Below, piece by piece: positions 59,601 to 64,000 of a DNA stretch of 64,000 nt. The notes under the pieces are model-generated. The model did no database searches, was not told the origin of the DNA, and saw only the letters and a list, made by a program, of their open reading frames with translations. Origin of the DNA: Molossus alvarezi (lineage: Eukaryota; Chordata; Mammalia; Chiroptera; Molossidae); contig CM073890.1 in the NCBI GenBank assembly GCA_037176705.1, forward strand, positions 95,222,591 to 95,286,590, written 5' to 3'. How positions within the stretch are numbered: position 1 is the stretch's first letter; each line of letters starts with the position of its first letter. Position numbers and translations under genes: made by a program.

Positions 59601-60480
59601 AACTGCTTTTGCTGCATCCCATAGATTTTGTGTTGTTGTGTGTTCATTTTCATTGGTTTCCAGGAAGTTTTTAATTTCTTCCTTGATCTCATCGGTGACC
59701 CATTCATTGTTTAATAACATGCTATTTAGCCTCCATGTGTTGAAATGTCTTTGTATGTTCTTGTTGCAATTGATTTCTAGTTTCATGCCATTGTGATCTG
59801 AGAAGATGCTTGATATGATTTCAATCTTCTTGAACTTGAAGAGATTTAGTTTGTGTCCTATCATGTGGTCTATCTTTGAGAATGTCCCATGTGCACTTGA
59901 GAAGAATGTGTATTCTGTAGTTTTGGGGTGTAATTCTCTGTAGATATCTATTAAATCCATTTGGTCTAGTGCTTCATTTAGAGTCTCTGTTTCCTTGCTA
60001 ATTTTTTGCCTAGAGGATCTATCCAGTGCTGTCAATGGGGTGTTGAAGTCCCCTGCTATGATTGTATTGTTGTCGATTTCTCCTTGGAAGTCCTCCAGAA
60101 GATTTTTAATATATTTTGGTGCTGCTATATTGGGTGCATATATGTTTATTAAGGTTATATCTTCCTGTTGCATAGATCCTTTCAATATTATGTAGTGACC
60201 GTCTTTGTCTCTAGTTATGGTCTTCATTTTGAAATCTATTTTATCAGATATGAGAATTGCTACCCCAGCTTTTTTTTTGCTTTCCATTTGCTTGGAAAAT
60301 TTTTTTCCATCCCTTCACTTTCAACCTATGTGAGTCTTTTGTTGAGAGGTGGGTCTCTTGTAAACAACATATAGATGAGTCATGCTTTCTTATCCAATCA
60401 GCTACTCTGTGTCTCTTTATGGGAGCATTCAATCCATTTACGTTTAAGGTGATTATTGATATGTACTTATTTATTGCCAT
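56656..60480 (-). pseudogene. L1 ORF2 (endonuclease-reverse transcriptase), two frameshifts
   Basis: Starts at the ATG at 60,480 ('MAINKYISIITLNVNGLNAP'). The frame shifts at a 9-A tract (T9 on plus, 60,270-60,278; eight A would keep frame) after about 68 codons. The endonuclease continues in another frame from 60,287 with 'AGDFNTPL' and '[10 protein letters not shown]'. Loss of one base near 59,115-59,117 shifts it again before the RT. From there the frame is open to the stop at 56,656, with at least 740 codons from '[16 protein letters not shown]'. RT motifs are intact: '[12 protein letters not shown]', '[20 protein letters not shown]' and '[12 protein letters not shown]'. The C-terminal Cys-rich region '[18 protein letters not shown]' is intact. 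Allowing for the shifts, the gene spans about 1,274 codons, the usual L1 ORF2 length. Confidence 0.95.
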
Positions 60481-60525
60481 TTTTGTTTAGTGTGGTTCTA
60501 TTTTTCTTCCCATTTCTACTGCTAA

Positions 60526-61419
60526 TTACAGCAGTCCTTTTAACATTTCTTGCAGTGCTGGTTTGGTGCTAATGTATTCCCTTAGCCTTTTTATGTCTGG
60601 AAAGCTCTTTATTTGATCTTCTATTTTGAATGATAGCCTTGCTGGGTAGAGTAGTCTTGGATTCAGATTCTTGTTTTTCATGACTTTGATTACTTCATGA
60701 CATTCTCTTCTGGCCTGTAGTGTTTCTCGTGAGAAGTCAGCTGAGAGCCTTATGGGGTTCCCTTTGTAGGCAACCTGTTGCTTATCTCTTGCTGCTTTTA
60801 GGATTCTCTCTTTGTCTTTAATTTGTGGCATTTTAATTACTATGTGTCTTGGTGTGGGCCTGTTTGGGTTCTTCTTACTTGGGACTCTCTGTGCTTCTTG
60901 AACTTGAATGCCTTCTTCCTTCACCAAATTAGGGAAGTTTTCTCTCACTATTTTTTTGAATATATTCTCTATCCCTTGCTCATTTTCTTCTTCTTCGGGG
61001 ACTCCTATGATGCGAATATTATTACGTTTCCAGTTGTCCCATAGTTCTCTTAAGCTGTCTTCCTGTTTTTTAATAGTTTTTTCCTTTTGTTTTTCTGATT
61101 GGTTGATTTTTTCTACCCTGTCTTCTAATTCACTGATCCGGTCCTCAGCTTCCCCTACTCTGCTTTTTAAACCTTCCAATGTGTTTTTCATTTCTGATAT
61201 GTCATTTTTTATCTCTTCTTGTTGGTTTTTAATTTCCATTTGGCTTATTTTCAGTGTCTCTATGTCCTTACTCATGCTGTTCAGCTTCCTCAAGATCATG
61301 GCTCTGAATTCTAGCTCTGTTAACATGCCTAATTGCTCCACATTGATCTCATCTTCGGTGGAGGTGTCTTGCTCTTTCATTTGGCTTCTGTTTCTGTGTT
61401 TCACCATTTTGGCTATCAC
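60526..61419 (-). CDS. L1 ORF1p, intact RNA-binding chaperone
   Basis: Open for 297 residues. ORF1p forms trimers that bind L1 RNA and assist target-primed reverse transcription. Visible parts are a basic N-terminus (KHRNRSQMKEQ), a heptad-rich coiled coil (about residues 35-125), an RRM (from about 132, 'RNNIRIIGVPEEEE', ending about 197 at 'RHIVIKM'), and a basic C-terminal domain (about 200-297) with 'ARRECHEVIKVMKNKN' and 'YPARLSFKIED'. It is shorter than the 338-residue human protein, mainly at the N-terminus. The first ATG (61,419) is taken as start; the ATG four codons later is possible. ORF2 follows after 45 bp, as is normal for L1. Whether it is expressed is unknown; bat cells would normally silence it. 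Confidence 0.95.
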   Translation of the reverse strand: MIAKMVKHRNRSQMKEQDTSTEDEINVEQLGMLTELEFRAMILRKLNSMSKDIETLKISQMEIKNQQEEIKNDISEMKNTLEGLKSRVGEAEDRISELEDRVEKINQSEKQKEKTIKKQEDSLRELWDNWKRNNIRIIGVPEEEENEQGIENIFKKIVRENFPNLVKEEGIQVQEAQRVPSKKNPNRPTPRHIVIKMPQIKDKERILKAARDKQQVAYKGNPIRLSADFSRETLQARRECHEVIKVMKNKNLNPRLLYPARLSFKIEDQIKSFPDIKRLREYISTKPALQEMLKGLL

Positions 61420-62221
61420 TGAGGGCTTTGGAGCCTGTCAAGTTCTCCCTGTGGGTGTTGGTGTTCTGCTGTTTGTGGCTCCCTCTCCTGTGTTTAGATG
61501 AGCGAGGGAGGACCCACGTTGAACACCACTGTCAAGTCTTACTTTCCTGGTTAAAGTTGCCAGCCCAGGAAACGTACTGTTATCCTCTAGCTTTTTGCCT
61601 GGAGGTTAGCAGTCTAGGTTAGTTGATGAGTTTTGGGTTGTCAGTTGATTGAAAAACTCCCTCTGGTGCTCAGCCAAGGGGCTTTCAGGAGGGTGGGGCA
61701 GATGCTGGTTGTTAGTGAGCCTCAATTAGCACTTCAATGGCCCACAGGGTGGGGTTGGATCTCCGAGGGAGGGGCTGCTGCCTCTCTCAGAGCCCTGGGA
61801 AGGAGCAATGTGGCCACCGTCCTGAGTGGCTGCACTCAGCCAAAGCTCTGAGCGCCCTCCAAACCCCGAGTGTCCCGACACAGTTCCAGTCCAGTCCGCC
61901 CTCCCTCTGCCGGAGCCCAAGGTGAGTGGCTGTGGCTGTTTCAGCCTCTGTCCCGGCTCTGCGCTGTGGGGCCGCCTGGGAGTGTAACCCGAGGGCGCTG
62001 CTCCCAGCTGAGGCCGCTGCTGAGCTGCCGACCGCAGCCCCGTCTCGCGCCTTCGCAAGCCTACCGGGATGGAGTCAGTGTCCCTCGTTGTCTGGTCCTC
62101 ACAAGCTGCTTTTCTGTTGGTTTTTCCCGTCGATTTGTCTGTGTTATAGTTGTAATTCCAGTTTGGTTCTGGGAGACGGTCTGTGTAGCTCCGTTTACTC
62201 CACCGCCATTTTTCAGTTCTC
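61420..62221 (-). promoter_or_regulatory. L1 copy 2 5' UTR / internal promoter
   Basis: CpG-rich, about 0.8 kb. The 5' end carries the same ATGGCGG motif (complement CCGCCAT at 62,203-62,209) as copy 1, a likely YY1-type site. Plus-strand frames here (61,870-62,289 and others) lack frame agreement with copy 1. Confidence 0.8.
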
Positions 62222-62235
62222 CTCTATTCTGTCTT

Positions 62236-63590
62236 GATCTGTCTGTTCTTTCACCAATACCATGCTGTTTTGATTGTTTAGCTTTATAGTAACTCTTGAT
62301 GTTGGGCAGTGTCAACCCTCCAACTTTCTCCTTTCCCTTCAATATCATATCTCCATATAATAATTAGAATCAGTTTTTCAGTTTCCAAAAAATAACTTGC
62401 TGGAATTTTTATTGCAATTGTTTTGAATCTATAAATCAAGTTGAGAAGTACTGACATCTTGACAATATTGAGTCTTCCTATCCACAAATGTGGAATATCT
62501 CTCCATTTATTTAGTTATTCTTTGATTTATCAGAGTTTGTAGTTTTCCTTATATAGATCTTATACATGTATTGTTAGATTTATTCCTAAGTATTTCATTT
62601 TTGTGGTTGCTATGTAAATGGCTTTGTGATTTTAATTGCAAATCTTGTTCATTGCTGGTATAACAAAGGGCAATTGGCTTTTCTATATCAACTTTGTATC
62701 CTGCAATATTGTACTAACAACGTATTTCCAGGGATGTTTTTGTTTATTGTTTCAGATTTTCTACATAGACAGTCAGGCCAAAGACAGTTTTGTTTCTTCC
62801 TTCTCAATCTGTATATCTTTTATTTCCTTTTCCTGTCTTATGGCATTAGCTAGAACTTCAGTATGATGTTGAAAAGCAGTGGTGCGAGGCGACATCCTTG
62901 CCTTGTATCTGAACTTAGCGGGAAAGCTCTGATCTCCTCACCACTAAGCATGACATAAGATACAGGATTTTTGTAGATATTCTTTATCGAGTTGAGAAAG
63001 TACTTTCTATTCCTAGTTTACTGAGAGCTATTATCATAAATGGATGTTAGATGTAATCAAATTCATTTTCTGCATCTACTGATATGATCATATATGGTTT
63101 TTCTTTTTTAGTCTGTTGATATAACAGATTACTTTAATTGATTTTTAAATGTTAATTCAGAATTGCATACCTGGGATAAATTTCACTTAGTGTTGATGTA
63201 TAATTCTTTATATACATTGTTGGATTCAATTTGTTGAGGATTTTTTCATTTATCTTTATAATAAATACTGGTCTATAGTTTTCTTTTCTTATAATGTCTT
63301 TGCCTGGTTTGGATATGAGCTGGCCTCATAGAATGAGTTAAGAGGCTTTCTTTCTGCTTCTATTTTCTGGAAGACATTGTAGAGAATGGTTTAATTTCTT
63401 CCTTAAATATTTGGTAGAATTGATTAGTAAACCCATCTGGGCCTGTTCTGGTGCTTTATGTTTTAAAATGTCAATTATTATTGATTCAGTTACTTTCACA
63501 GATATTGATATTGGTGTATTAATATTGTCCATTTCTTCTCGTGTGAGTTTTAACAAATTGTATCTTTCAAGGAATTGGTCTATGCAATCT
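62236..63590 (-). mobile_element. Old L1, antisense, 5' part (right of nested young L1)
   Basis: Continuation of the old L1 from 56,382. The plus strand reads 'accaatac' and 'catgctgttttgattg', 'ttattcctaagtatttcatt', 'tctactgatatgatcatata', 'ggcctcatagaatgagttaa' and 'cccatctgggcctgttctgg', the complement of RT-region ORF2. The minus-strand frame at 62,284-62,487 ('MWIGRLNIVKMSVLLNLIYR') is a remnant of its ORF2. It ends within ORF2, so the 5' end is missing. Confidence 0.9.
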
Positions 63591-64000
63591 AAATAAAGAA
63601 AATCCTAGGGAAGCAATTTAATGGTGAATTGTCCCAAACATAAAAAGAACAACAATAGTATTATTCAAAATCTCCAAAATAATAGAAGCAGAGGGATAAT
63701 TTCACAATTGTTTTTTTTCCCAGTCAATATAACCTTGATTATGAAATCAGGAAAAAAATATTGTAAGATATATCACAACCCTGAAGAAGGGCTTAACGGG
63801 TTCAAGACTGAAACGAAGTCGGTAGAGCAAAAGCATAGCAAATAAGGGAAGAAGGGAATAAGATTGGAGGGAAATAGGGGACCGTTGTCTAGGACCCTAC
63901 AGGCCAGGGAAGGGAATTCTGTAATTTATTAAAAGCAATAGTAGTTGATTTATTCATATCAATATATTCAATTTAATTATGAAATCATAAATCATAATTA
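63591..64000. other. Unassigned terminal sequence
   Basis: No gene or recognised repeat. A 74-codon frame at 63,621-63,845 has no domain. Confidence 0.4.

Larger units (their letters stand above)
56397..62221 (-). mobile_element. Nearly full-length young LINE-1 (copy 2), nested
   Basis: Complete L1 read on the minus strand: 5' UTR (62,221-61,420), ORF1 (61,419-60,526), 45-bp spacer, ORF2 (60,480-56,656), 3' UTR and A-rich tail (T run from 56,397). A perfect 14-bp TSD (CTCTATTCTGTCTT) lies at 56,383-56,396 and 62,222-62,235. It sits inside an older L1 of the same orientation. ORF1 is intact. ORF2 carries two one-base frameshifts, but no premature stop was seen in its last 740 codons, and its RT FADD motif is intact. 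It closely resembles copy 1. Confidence 0.97.

Noticed and set aside
1..64000. CRISPR arrays, operons, phage or plasmid modules
   Set aside because: No spaced direct repeats or prokaryotic gene organisation; all repeats are mammalian interspersed or simple repeats.

Overview
The window looks like bat (Chiroptera, probably Yangochiroptera) nuclear DNA. The main evidence is many tRNA-derived SINEs of the Ves type. They carry intact A and B box motifs (for example TGGCTCAGCGG and GGTTCGGTTCC), a CT-rich body and an A-rich tail, and many are flanked by target-site duplications (TSDs). Two nearly full-length young LINE-1 elements and placental-mammal repeats (MLT1 LTRs, L2, MIR, ancient L1) agree with this. 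I cannot settle the bat family. I found no exon of a host protein-coding gene, no functional RNA gene and no CRISPR or prokaryotic feature. The window is AT-rich intergenic or deep intronic sequence shaped mostly by retrotransposition. All repeat assignments were made by eye, without a database search.

Layout. 1-13.7 kb: old L1 remnants (2.5-4.3 and about 4.7-6.3 kb), SINEs of several ages, a minus-strand MLT1 LTR, an L2 remnant (11.0-11.7 kb) and unassigned AT-rich DNA. 13,691-19,540: a young plus-strand L1 with 5' UTR, ORF1, ORF2, 3' UTR and perfect 13-bp TSDs, disabled by frameshifts, stops and a changed reverse transcriptase (RT) active-site residue. 19.6-31 kb: a GC-richer unassigned block, a short tRNA-only SINE, an older 5'-truncated L1 (23,978-25,601), a young SINE and a MaLR LTR. 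31-40 kb: L2, two SINEs in an (AT)n tract, microsatellites, an antisense L1 3' end, a MIR and long stretches with no recognised repeat. 40.3-44.8 kb: a long old antisense L1 carrying three later SINEs. 45-55 kb: L2 pieces, an MLT1 LTR, SINEs, a rearranged L1 fragment and dinucleotide repeats. 55.05-63.6 kb: an old minus-strand L1 split by a young minus-strand L1 (56,397-62,221, perfect 14-bp TSDs) with an intact ORF1 and an ORF2 broken by two one-base shifts.

The only genes working together are those of L1: ORF1p (RNA chaperone) and ORF2p (endonuclease plus RT). By established knowledge, this machinery also mobilises SINEs. The L1-like insertion hallmarks here (A-rich tails, TSDs, 5' truncations) fit that. 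The most interesting observations are a 3'-terminal hairpin in the young SINE subfamily with compensatory changes between copies, a short tRNA-only SINE form seen three times, and slippage at the same poly-A tract in the endonuclease region of both young L1 copies.
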